NCBI RefSeq assembly: GCF_901000735.1
Contig: NC_081541.1
Coordinates: 39,080,446 to 39,144,445, forward strand
DNA from: Corylus avellana
Lineage: Eukaryota > Streptophyta > Magnoliopsida > Fagales > Betulaceae
Direction of reading: 5' to 3'
DNA length: 64,000 bases
Each line of letters opens with the position of its first letter. Within the stretch, counting starts at the first letter, position 1. Below the pieces are notes generated by a model, which was not told the origin of the DNA, did not search any database, and saw only the letters and a program-made list of their open reading frames with translations. A program made the translations under genes and the position numbers. Positions 1 through 9,740 of the stretch are shown here, piece after piece.

Positions 1-582
1 CTTCTTCAACGTGATTCTCCTTTACCGGACCCTTCCGATAGACTTCTCAACCGTAGATTTATCAAAGGAATAATTAAAACTCTAAGAGATTCACTTTAAC
101 GCTCACCACATATGATCTCTCTTAGCACAGCCTCCGACGAACTCTCTGGGGGTGAAAATTCGTACTTCTATCTTCTATAATGATGTATATATACCCCCGA
201 CAAAACCCTAGACTTAAACCACTTAAAATCACGTTTTTGGGCCTAAAACTTACGGGGTGTCCGGACATGTTAATGGGCTGTCCGGACACGGCTTTGCGGA
301 GCAAAATTTGAGTTTCTGGAAATGAGGTCCGGACCCGGGGAAGGCATGTCCGGACATGGGTGAAACAGCATTCTGGAAATGCTGTCCAGTCTTGATCAAC
401 AGCCCCGATCGATGGGCGTTTGTGGTCCGATTGAGCTGAAATTTTGCAGGGACGTTCATAACACATGAATCTACATTATGAACGGTGGAGATTGGATTCT
501 GAGCATTCTATATCAGTGTTTGAGCCGTGAACAGTAGCCATCTGCATTTTGGAACTGAATTAAGCCAACACAAGAACTAACA
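1..582 (-). mobile_element. 3' LTR (partial) of gag-only LTR retrotransposon
   Basis: This segment is repeated almost exactly from about 3567 to 4121 (offset near 3566). The overlap differs by roughly eight or nine substitutions and a few indels, the largest a 17-base deletion in the right copy. Read on the minus strand the LTR starts TGTTAG at 582, directly after a polypurine tract, so this is the 3' LTR; about 290 bases of it lie beyond the left edge. A TATA-like stretch (185-194) could serve the LTR promoter. Four TCCGGAC motifs fall at 260-266, 281-287, 328-334 and 349-355. The high similarity between LTRs suggests a fairly recent insertion (inference). Confidence 0.85.
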
Positions 583-594
583 AACTCCCCCTTT
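583..594 (-). other. Polypurine tract of the LTR element
   Basis: On the minus strand the bases just before the 3' LTR read AAAGGGGGAGTT, the purine run expected to prime plus-strand DNA synthesis in LTR retrotransposons. It abuts the TG that opens the LTR at 582. Similar G5-containing tracts recur inside the element near 651-660, 805-815, 864-872 and 2244-2253. Confidence 0.75.
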
Positions 595-2226
595 GGCAAT
601 TCAGTGACAAAACCAAAATGTCGAGCCAATCCCATCATCTCCCCATATTTACTCCCCCTTTTTGTCACAGAATGACAAAAGGTCTTCATGTTTCCTGAAA
701 CACTTCACAAAATACATCAAGGCATATGTGGAACAAGAAGACATAAATAAAACTCATGATAAAAAAATGACGTAGAATGCGTGATTATAAAGAAACATCA
801 GCAAAACTCCCCCTCAATGTATGACTCAATTAACAACAGGAAACTGGAAATGCAAAGCATGTTTCTCCCCCTTAAAAGTTAAAAGAACACACATGATAAC
901 ACATCAATGACTCATGTATTGCACAATGAATATCCAAACATGCTCCAAATATGCAAAATATACATGAGACTAGAAATGGCTAGAAACTCATATTGCTTAA
1001 CCCAAGCCAAGAAAATGTTCCATTCAACCTATGCTTGTGTGGTGTGTAGGTAAGCCATCCAAAGAGAAAAATTTTCAATTTATAAAATGAGGAGAAAGTT
1101 TCACCACCATGAGGTTTTGACAAGTATATCAAATCAAAAGTCAAACCTTATCATACTAGGGCCTAGCCACTCTCATCCTATACAATTCTCTTTGTAAAAT
1201 ATTTTGCACAAGTTTGACACAGTGAAATAAATTCCTTTTGGAATATGATCTTTTGATTTTATTTGTTTCACTATTTTGTTTATTTTTCTCTTTGAGAAAG
1301 TGTCCTTAAACTTTTGGAGCTTATCACAACAGAGAAAGCAGGAATTTTTAAGCCCTAGGTTCAACTAGCATATGGTCAATTTGAAAAATATGACTAGTCA
1401 AAAACCTCATATGGCTACCTAACAGACCTCACAAATAAAGTGAAACAAAACTTCAATTTAAGCTTAACTGTGCACAAAAAATAAAGCATAGGCAAAAAGT
1501 ACCACATAAGCTCAGGCTTTAGGTAACCACAAAAACAAGTCCATTGACACAAATTTTCATCTCATGCATATTAAGAACATTCCAAGACGTGAGGAATTAC
1601 ATCCATAAAACGCAACATGAGAAATTAATGGACTATCTAGGTGCATAAGACAAAAGAAAGAAAAGGAAACAATCAAAGTAACATATTTTTGTCTTTTTGA
1701 AATTTTTCACAAAAGAAATGCACACAAAAGAAAAACAAATGCAAAACAAAGAAAAATGCAATGCAAAACAAAACAACATGCTTGAATTGAGATTACAACA
1801 GGCAAGACATGAATGTCCTTTAGCATTAAACTTTCATCACATCTTATAGGTCCCACTACAAAATAATGATTTGGTTTAATAACTACTTCTAGGTCTTCAC
1901 AAGACATTACACATTCCTGAACATTTGATTAGCAAGTAGACAAAAATCTTGGTGGTCCGCACACAACATCTCATCTATAAGCTTTTCAAAGATCATGATA
2001 TATGAATTTCTTGAAAAATCCTTTATGAATATGCCTCAAAACATGAATCTCAAAACAATCATGTATATACTCTTCATACAGAAAGTGTAACAACAAAAAC
2101 AATGCAGTGCATAAACAATAAAGCAAAAACAAAAAAAAATGCAATGAAAAAAAAAACAACATGCTCTAGGATATTACAAAATAAGCAAAACAATCAATCC
2201 TAGGCATGTTATTGACTCACCTAACT
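583..2226 (-). mobile_element. Non-coding internal region of the LTR element
   Basis: These 1.6 kb lie between the gag stop and the 3' LTR, where pol (protease, integrase, reverse transcriptase, RNase H) would sit in a Copia element. I find no long open frame on either strand and no recognisable pol motif. The minus strand is U/T-rich with scattered purine tracts. It looks like degenerate or unrelated filler, consistent with a non-autonomous element. Confidence 0.6.
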
Positions 2227-3207
2227 TTAGGTGAGATCACTACCACTCCCCCTCAATGGGTGAATGGTATCATTCTTCCTAACCCACACTTGAGAAATCT
2301 TAGGTCTAGACTTATGACTTTGCTCAAACTTATCTAGCCTAGATAGCACTTCTCTCATCATTATGACCAAACCCTCACTTTCTTTCCTAGAATAGGAATT
2401 TTCACTTTTATGCTTATGGGATTTCAAATCAAAACACTTTGGTCGAATATGACCAACCTTTCCACAATGATGACAAGTGGGCACAAACCTTTTAGAAGGT
2501 AATTTTCTATGAGGATGCATGACTCTAAGCTTAGGGTAAGATGCATGATGCTTAACATAAATTTTCTTACCTTTCTTACCATGGAGAGTCGGAGCAGCTG
2601 CATGATTTTCTTTCTTTGGAGCAGCTTTGAATTTCCAACAGTTTGGTCTAATGTGACCAACAATCCCACAATGATGGCATGTAGGAAAAAACTTACCTTG
2701 AGTTTGTTTAACTGAAGGAGTCTTAGAAAAATTAGCCTTGGTTTCTTTAACATTCACAGGCTCAACATTCAAGGACTCATTAGAAACATGTGAAGTAGAT
2801 GCACCAACATTATCAACAATCATACTAGGCTTGTTAGGAACAAATTCTTCAGTACAAAGAAAACTTTTCAAATTATCACTAGAGAAATTTCGTGAGAGTT
2901 CCTTAGAAACATTCAATTCATTCTCAAGTGATAAAGACTTTTCAACAAGCACAGAAATCTCAGATTTCAAAGAATCAATCAAGATATGTGATTTAGACAA
3001 ATCATTTGCCAAAGATTCTTTATCAGATTTCAAAGAATCAATTAGGACATGTGATTCAGACAATTCATTAACAATAGATTCATTCACATGTTTAAGATCT
3101 TGAAAATCCCCCAAACAATTTGTGTATTGATGTCTCAAAAGAGTGAATTTTTCCAACAAATTGTTGAAGGAATTTATAAGATCATATTCCCCTTGAGAAG
3201 TATTCAT
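2227..3207 (-). CDS. Retrotransposon Gag-like protein with two CCHC zinc knuckles
   Basis: A 326-residue open frame starts at an ATG 56 bases inside the primer-binding site. Residues about 40-105 are Leu/Ser/Lys/Glu-rich and look coiled-coil-like, with an imperfect internal repeat (SHVLIDSLKS, SHILIDSLKS). Two zinc knuckles follow, each C-x2-C-x4-H-x4-C: residues 177-190 (CHHCGIVGHIRPNC) and 245-258 (CHHCGKVGHIRPKC), separated by Lys-rich basic linkers. This is the nucleic-acid-binding half of a plant Copia-type Gag, which coats genomic RNA in virus-like particles. The usual large N-terminal Gag domain (UBN2-like) is absent: the ORF begins almost at the primer site. No protease or pol follows. 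It probably depends on an autonomous relative for mobility (inference). The frame is open throughout, so it could still be translated. Confidence 0.85.
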   Translation of the reverse strand: MNTSQGEYDLINSFNNLLEKFTLLRHQYTNCLGDFQDLKHVNESIVNELSESHVLIDSLKSDKESLANDLSKSHILIDSLKSEISVLVEKSLSLENELNVSKELSRNFSSDNLKSFLCTEEFVPNKPSMIVDNVGASTSHVSNESLNVEPVNVKETKANFSKTPSVKQTQGKFFPTCHHCGIVGHIRPNCWKFKAAPKKENHAAAPTLHGKKGKKIYVKHHASYPKLRVMHPHRKLPSKRFVPTCHHCGKVGHIRPKCFDLKSHKHKSENSYSRKESEGLVIMMREVLSRLDKFEQSHKSRPKISQVWVRKNDTIHPLRGSGSDLT

Positions 3208-3263
3208 AGCAAACAGGAGTCAACAGATCTCACTCAAGAATTTAATCCAAACAGAGTGAACCC

Positions 3264-3275
3264 GCTCTGATACCA
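3264..3275 (-). other. Primer-binding site for initiator-Met tRNA
   Basis: On the minus strand this reads TGGTATCAGAGC, the sequence complementary to the 3' end of plant initiator-methionine tRNA and the most common primer site in plant LTR retrotransposons. It starts two bases inside the CA that ends the 5' LTR at 3278. It fixes the element's orientation. Confidence 0.9.
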
Positions 3276-3277
3276 AT

Positions 3278-4121
3278 TGAAAAACTCTAAACAGAAAAAT
3301 ATCACAATTTTATGCGGAATTAACAGATATTTATCAAAACAAACATTCACCAAAATATGAACAATCACACACAAAGATTTTGGTGACGAAGAGGAAACCT
3401 TTTAGAAACCGATCTAAAAGTAAAACTTCTCCGGGGCAGCCAAACCCAGGAAATCACTATCAAAAGATTATCCAGAGATTACAGACACTAGGAACACTTA
3501 CAACCCTTTGCAAGACCTTGGCTCTATAAGATCGACAAGCCTACAACTCGTCTCCTTGCTCACAATCTTCTTCAACGTAATTCTCCTTTACCGGACCCTT
3601 CCGATAGACTTCTTAACCGTAGATTTATCAAAGGAATAACTAAAACTCTAAGAGATTCAATTTAACGCTCACCACATATGATCTCTCTTAGCACAGCCTC
3701 CGACGAACTCTCTGGGGGTGAAAATTCGTACTTCCATCTTCTATAATGATATAGATATACCCCCGACAAAACCCTAGACTTAAACCACTTAAAATCACGT
3801 TTTTGGGCCTAAAACTTACGGGGTGTCCGGACATGTTAATGGGCTGTCCGGACACGGCTTTGCGGAGCAAAATTTGAGTTTCTGGAAATGAGGTCCGGAC
3901 CCACATGGGTGAAACAGCATTCTGAAAATGCTGTCCAGTCTTGATCAACAGCCCCGATCGATGGCGTTTGTGGTCCGATTGAGCTGAAATTTTGCAGGGA
4001 CGTTCATAACACATGAATCTACATTATGAACGGTGGAGATTGGATTCTGAGCATTCTATATCAGTGTTTGAGCTCGTGAACAGTAGCCTCTGCATTTTGG
4101 AACTGAATTAAGCCAACACAA
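3278..4121 (-). mobile_element. 5' LTR of gag-only retrotransposon, cut by an N gap
   Basis: This is the right-hand copy of the LTR at 1-582. It opens on the plus strand with TG at 3278 next to the primer site and runs into the N gap about ten bases before its expected end, giving a full LTR of about 854 bases. Relative to the left copy it lacks 17 bases around 3903, removing one TCCGGAC motif. The target-site duplication cannot be seen, because one end is in the gap and the other outside the window. Confidence 0.85.
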
Positions 4122-4221
4122 NNNNNNNNNNNNNNNNNNNNNNNNNNNNNNNNNNNNNNNNNNNNNNNNNNNNNNNNNNNNNNNNNNNNNNNNNNNNNNN
4201 NNNNNNNNNNNNNNNNNNNNN
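4122..4221. other. Assembly gap (100 Ns)
   Basis: A run of exactly 100 Ns, the conventional size for a gap of unknown length. It starts inside the retrotransposon's 5' LTR, so the assembly probably broke on the repeat. Adjacency across it is not proven. Confidence 0.98.
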
Positions 4222-5346
4222 ACAACATTACCCTTCAAAATTTAATTTATTACTATACGGCTATTCCGCCAATGCACCTATTCCTATTTCTGATATAATT
4301 ATTATTTTAATTTTAATTTTATTAACTGATAAATCATCACCGCCATATAAAAAAGTATTTTGTACACAGCTGGGTGGAGTAAGTGTTAATGGTTTTCGAG
4401 GTAGCAGGTGTGGTGTTCATATCAAGGATTAGTGGACTTTTTGCTTTCATATAACTTCCATTATTTTTTTTTTCTTATTAAAATATTATTTATTTATAAA
4501 ATACAAATTTTTTATTTACTCTCAATTTTTTTTTTACAAAATTCCAACAAAATTCCTAATTAACAACAAAAAAAAAAAAAAAATTAAAAGAGTAAAAAGG
4601 AAAGAGAAAAATTTATATTAAAATGATGTATAAAAGATTACTTTTGACTCTCTACACATTAGGAAATACTATAGCAACTAAGTTGTGCAAATTCACTAAG
4701 TGCTGACTACCGACCGAATTTCAACCGTAGCCGATCGTGATCGCCTAGATGACGGACGGGGAGGCGGCATGAATTTTTCTATTCCGAATTTGTCGGTGCG
4801 GTAGGCGGAAGAAGTTTTTCTAACTGAATCGACTTTACCGACCGATACCGGCTAACTTTGCAGACAAATTTTCCATTTTTTCACTTATTGACATTACCAA
4901 CCACCATTACTGACCAATATTACTGACTGTCATTCGATGACGGAACAAAAAGTTGGCGAAATGTCATTATGAAATGCAAAAACCCAATTTATCTACCGAA
5001 ACCGACTGACTCTCAGTTCTAGTAATAACTATTGAGGGTTGGTTAAATGTATAGAATTTGATGTGAAGAGATTTTGTGGTTTTTTCTTTTTTTTCTTAAA
5101 CATAAAGAAGAGAATGACATATAGGGCATCTGCTAGTGCACTTAGAGATCAGTAAAGTTAATTTTTTTTTTTTTAGAAGACACTAAGAAAATATCTAATA
5201 TTTTTTTATTAAAAATAAATAGCGCTACAAATGACGTGTCCTCCACTAAATAACTGGCATTTTTTAAGTGTTTTAAATAGCTTAAATTCTGTAATTTTAC
5301 ATTTTAATTTTTTTAAAAAAATTGTAGACTTTGTACTGGATTATAA
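4222..5346. other. AT-rich intergenic DNA with a hAT-like fragment
   Basis: No gene is visible. About 4690-5025 carries many short direct and inverted copies of ACCGAC/GTCGGT-type words, with CCGA-rich ends. It closely resembles in texture the segment at about 16770-17067, suggesting the same non-autonomous foldback family. The remainder is poly(A)/poly(T)-rich spacer. Confidence 0.4.
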
Positions 5347-6066
5347 GAGCATGTTTGAGATTGTATTTGAGAAATATAGCTTTTAAGTCAAACATTTTTT
5401 TGACAAAATCTTTATTTTTAAGCTTTTACCAAAAGTATGTTTTTTGCTAGGGGTGAAAATGCGTAACTTAGCAGTATTAGTCAATAACTGCTAAATGTAA
5501 CCACTTAGGCGGTTAGTAAAATTCACTAATGCCTCCGCTAACCGCCTAGGAGGTTAGTAAAATCTACTAACCACCTAGGTGGTTAAGCAGGAGTTAGCGG
5601 TTATTAGGCTAACCGCTTTTTAAAGAATTTTTAAAAATAAGTTTTAAAAAAATTCAAAATGACATCATTTTTATGGTAATATGATAATACCTTATTACAT
5701 ACAACATTATTTCTAAATTTTATATATTTTTATATATATTTAAACATAAAAATGATACAATTTTCATGTATTTTTTTATATAAATTATATAATATACATA
5801 AAAGGCGGTTAGTGACTTTTCTTAATCGCTTTCAAAAGCAGTTAGTGGTTAATACAGTTAGCAGTTAGCGGACCGCCCGCCTTTTCGTCCATAGTTTTTG
5901 TTGCTATTTTTAGGTTTTTTAAACCCTTAAAAGCGCTTTAAAAAAAAAAAAAAAATTTATCAAACAAATACTTATTTTTTCAAACAAATTTATTAAACAC
6001 ATCTTTAAACCCCTCAAACAAATGAGTAATTTTAAAAGTTCTTCTTATGCCACTCTTATGTCCCTC
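5347..6066. mobile_element. Tourist-like MITE, split by a nested insertion
   Basis: The left end GAGCATGTTTGAG follows a TAA (5344-5346), and another TAA lies at 6067-6069, matching the 3-bp TAA target duplication of PIF/Harbinger-type MITEs. The left part (AGCTTTTAAGTCAAA, TTTTTAAGCTTTT) and the right part (CCCTTAAAAG, GCGCTTT) together match the uninterrupted relative in the PHF1 intron at 33974-34206. A second element fills 5450-5892. The right terminus is diverged and its exact end is uncertain. Confidence 0.55.
5450..5892. mobile_element. hAT-like foldback element nested in a MITE
   Basis: The ends are imperfect inverted repeats (AGGGGTGAAAATGCG on the left; on the complement of the right end TGGACGAAAAGGCG). 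Flanking 8-mers TTTTTGCT and TTGTTGCT differ at one base, as expected for an old 8-bp hAT duplication. The inside is built from repeated small palindromes around GGCGGTTAGT and ACTAACCGCC. No transposase frame is present. Confidence 0.5.
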
Positions 6067-6215
6067 TAAAAATAAGATAATTTTTAAAATTATAATTTGA
6101 TTAAAATTTAATAATATTTAATTACAAACTCAATGATAAATTTTATGAGCACAAAAGAGTTGTGACATATAAGCCAATCCATCATTTTGCAGTGGGTCGA
6201 GTGTTGGACATATAA

Positions 6216-6594
6216 GCTATGTTTGCCAACAGCGGGGGCCGGCACTGTAGCTGGAATGGCACTGTTCCAGCTACAGTGCCAACTGACAGGTGGCAACAAA
6301 AATTGACTTTTTCATATTAATTTTTTTTTTTTTAAAAGCAAAATATTAAAAAAAAAAAAAATGAAGAGAAAGGAGCCACCCCTTGGCCAAAATGGGGTGG
6401 CCGGACCACCCCATTTTTGGCCAAGGGGGTGGCTATTTTTTCTTTTTCTTTTTCTTTTTATTTTTAATATTTTGCTTTTAAAAAAAAAAATTAATATGAA
6501 AAAGTCAATTTTTGTTGCCACCTGTCAGTTGACACTGTAACTGAAACAGTGTCATTTCAGCTACGGGGCCCGCCCGACTGTTGGCAAACATAGC
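6216..6594. mobile_element. 379-bp near-perfect foldback MITE
   Basis: Both ends read GCTATGTTTGCCAAC inward, and the arms stay complementary almost to the centre. The centre is itself an inverted repeat of CCACCCC and GGCCAAAATGGGG words. A 5-bp direct repeat TATAA flanks it (6211-6215 and 6595-6599), the probable target duplication. It has no coding capacity; the open frame across it is an artefact of low complexity. Transcribed, it would form a very long hairpin, a possible small-RNA source. Confidence 0.8.
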
Positions 6595-6599
6595 TATAA

Positions 6600-8381
6600 G
6601 GTTGTAAGGGTGAGTGAGAATGACTGAGGGTGAGAGCAAAACGGGTATGAGGAGTGGAAAAAACCACGTGTAGGTTAGGTGAGGTGGATTCCGTTTGAGA
6701 TTAATGACTCAAATTGATATATAAGTCTAAATTATGAGTAATTGAAAATTCAGAAAACTAAAATAAAGCAAAAGGTTTAAAAGTTTAGAAAAATTTTCGA
6801 ATTACGTGAAAATTAAAGAAGTTAAAGTTAAATTTTCACTAATATTTTTCCTGCAAATGTTACTGCTCCAAAGGGGAGGGTACCGTAAATCAATCAATCA
6901 ATCACACATGCAGTAAAAATGTTACTATTTTAAGGGAGCAAGTTGAAAACCTGCAACACAAAAAACCAGAGAGTTATTTCAAAACCATCGGTGTTGCTGG
7001 TTTTCAACTCTGATCTTTGTGTTCAGAAGTGCCCTGACAAGAGTTATCATCATTATTTGTGTTCAACTGTGCCTGTCTGTCTTCTTTATCGGCTGTGTTT
7101 TGCAGAGGGCCGGACAGACAGGCCTAAAAATTTAAAAAATTATTTTTAAAATTAATCATAAAATTTTTATTTTTTATATCGCATTAATAATTTTTATTAT
7201 TGTTTAAAGAAAAAAATTATATATTTTTTATTTTTTTATTTAAAACATTCTATTTTTTTTTATATTAATTAAATCTGCTATCCAATCAATCCACTTCTTT
7301 TTCCCATTCCATTTGCCAACACAGCCATTCAATTCTTCCTTTTTCTCCATTTCCATTTACACTCATACTTTATATATATATATGGCCAAAGTTTTTTTTT
7401 CTTCCAACTTGTCTCGTTGAACAGGTTTCGAGCTGTTTCAGCTCATTTTAATCTTAAAGCATTTATAGTAGCCTCTTCAAATGCAATTTTTAGTTAAATA
7501 AGTGAGCTAATTTAATTAAAATGATTTAAATGTACACTTTTCTGCCTCACAACTTTAACAAAAAAAAAATTAATGAAGTAAACAGTACTATCAAACTTAA
7601 AATTTACTATTCACTCACCTATTCATTAAACAAATATACTTTCTTTCTCTTTCCCTTTTTGCTTTTCATTTTTTTTTTTTTCACAACTTTGCTTCCCCCA
7701 TCGAAATCAAAGTATATATTCTCTCTCTTCCTCTCCAACGGAAAATCTCTGTTTTTTTTTTAAAAAAAAAATTTCCACAATTGATATAGGAGTGAAAATT
7801 AATAAGCTGACATGTAACAATCCAAAATTAATCATAAAAAACATTATATTCTTTCAATAGAAATTAAAACTAAGAAAATGAAGAAAATAGTATAAATTTT
7901 TAAAAATGTTACCGTTAAAATAAGACAAATATTCTTAAAATAGATCATTAAAAAAATATAAACATTAAAAAATATAAAAGTTAGAGAAAAAAATAAACAA
8001 ATCATTAAAAAGTAATATTTAAATGAAATAGTAAAAATAAATTATTAAAATAATAAGACTGTTATGAGTGCTCTAAAAAAATAAATTATTAAAGCTGAGT
8101 AAAATTTAGTAAGGCACTAGAAATGCTCTTACTATACATATGTTAAAAAAAAAAAAAAAAAACAAAACAAAAAAAATCTTACTATATATATTAAAAGTTT
8201 CTCAATTTATGAGGTGAATATGATGTCCACCATCTAACTAGTTATAAACGAAAGTTAAGGGTAGATATTAATTATCTTCTCCTATGAACAGAGTCTACAT
8301 ATTAAAAACTCATATAGATATTTCAGACTTTCTTTTCTTTCCAAGACCATTTACCCACCGTCTCATGAGATTGTATCTTAA

Positions 8382-8413
<32 letters not shown>

Positions 8414-8984
8414 TTTAAGAGGAGAGATGGTGGGTAGATGGTCTGGGAAACGAAGAGAAGCATTTCTCGTTTGTTGGGGCGCAGTAAATAGGGAGGGTAG
8501 ATGAATATGAGAAATTTTAACAAAAGTGTGATTTATTAGTGTTTTTTTTTGTGTCAGAAATTAAAAGTTAGAACAGCAGGCGAAGAGGTTGCCACAGGCT
8601 AATAATTGCAAGACATCAGGCTGTGTCACCCACGTGAAAACATATCCTTCTTAAATTATTGTTCAGTGAAAATATCTTTTCAAATTTTTAATTGAATATC
8701 CCTTCAAATTATTAAAAACAAATTATCAATGTCCTACAAATTAATAAAAAGAAAAAAAATACTAAACAAATTTTACAATTAGACAAAAATATTTTAAAAA
8801 AAGAACAAAATTTAATATAATGAATTTATTAATGAGAGATTTGAGGAAGGTAATTTTCAGGATGGTTGAAGTCTTAAGTGGTTAGGCATGTACTAGAACG
8901 TGGGTTAAAATTTTTGCAATAGTAAATTTTTATATATGCTGGATTAGTATTAGCCACCTTAATTTTTATTGACACTCTAGTAAG
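6600..8984. other. AT-rich intergenic DNA with two weak foldback elements
   Basis: No gene is supported. A possible MITE spans 7458-8126, with ends AGCATTTATAGTAGCCT and, inverted, AGCATTTCTAGTGCCT. A small foldback at about 8338-8452 has arms ACCATTTACCCACCGTCTC (8346-8364) and its near complement (8423-8442) around a T/A homopolymer centre. The rest is poly(A)/poly(T) and TA-rich spacer. Confidence 0.45.
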
Positions 8985-9299
8985 GTTAGGTCAAATTATG
9001 ATTTAGTCAAACTTAAGGGAGTGTTTGTAGTTTCCACCGTTTATGCCCCTCATATGCGGCTCCCAGTAGATATGTGCTACTATGGTGGAGTTAGGTCATG
9101 CTATAACTCAGTCGGACTTGAGGAAGTACTTGCGGTTCCTATCGTTTAGGCTCTTCTTGTGCGACTTCCAGCAAATAGGTGCTACTATGGTGGGGTTATG
9201 TCAAATTATGGCTCAGTTGGATTTGAGGGAGTGTTTGCTGTTCCCACCATCTAAGTCTCTCTTGTACGGCTTCGAGCGAGTATGTCCTACTATGATCAT
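8985..9299. repeat. 105-bp minisatellite, three tandem copies
   Basis: Units begin at 8985, 9090 and 9195, each opening with GTTAGGTCA or a close variant and containing a GTGCTACTATGGTGG block near the end. The copies are clearly diverged. Because 105 is divisible by three, an open frame runs across the repeats (9082-9324), but it resembles no protein I know. The array ends about 440 bp before the resistance gene start. Confidence 0.8.
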
Positions 9300-9740
9300 G
9301 CCTAAGTATGATATCTACAATTAATCTCTCCGACCTACACTTTTAATAAAAAAAAAAAAATGTAAAATTTGAATAGAAACATGTGTTGTGTTATAAAAGT
9401 AGCAAATAATGAATATATTTGAAACTCCAAAATTCAAAAACATTTCTGTCTTATTTTCTATCAGATTCGCTTTCGTCTCATTTGGCTGTCTTTTTTTTTT
9501 ATTTTAGTTATTATTTTTGTATTTTTTTCATTTTGAGCTTGCTTTTCTGAAAGGAAGATTCGTGATACATATATATATTAAAAATTTCAAAAAAAGAAAA
9601 ATGCGAATGAAAACAAGTTAATTAATCTTCTCAAAAACATTTCTGCAGTTCACTTTTCAGCGTTCTTTCACTCACCATTTCTTCCCTCTACCCTTCAACC
9701 CCTTCCACCAACAGCGCTGTGTTTCACTCACCATCAGGAA

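Noticed and set aside
122..466. Minus-strand frames in both LTRs (also 3688-4014)
   Set aside because: They lie within LTR sequence, differ between the two copies because of indels, and resemble no protein.
2738..3103. 121-codon plus-strand frame
   Set aside because: It is the exact antisense of the gag coiled-coil region, whose repeats keep both strands open.
9082..9324. 80-codon repetitive frame upstream of the CNL gene
   Set aside because: It is a by-product of the 105-bp minisatellite; the repeats are diverged without sign of coding constraint.
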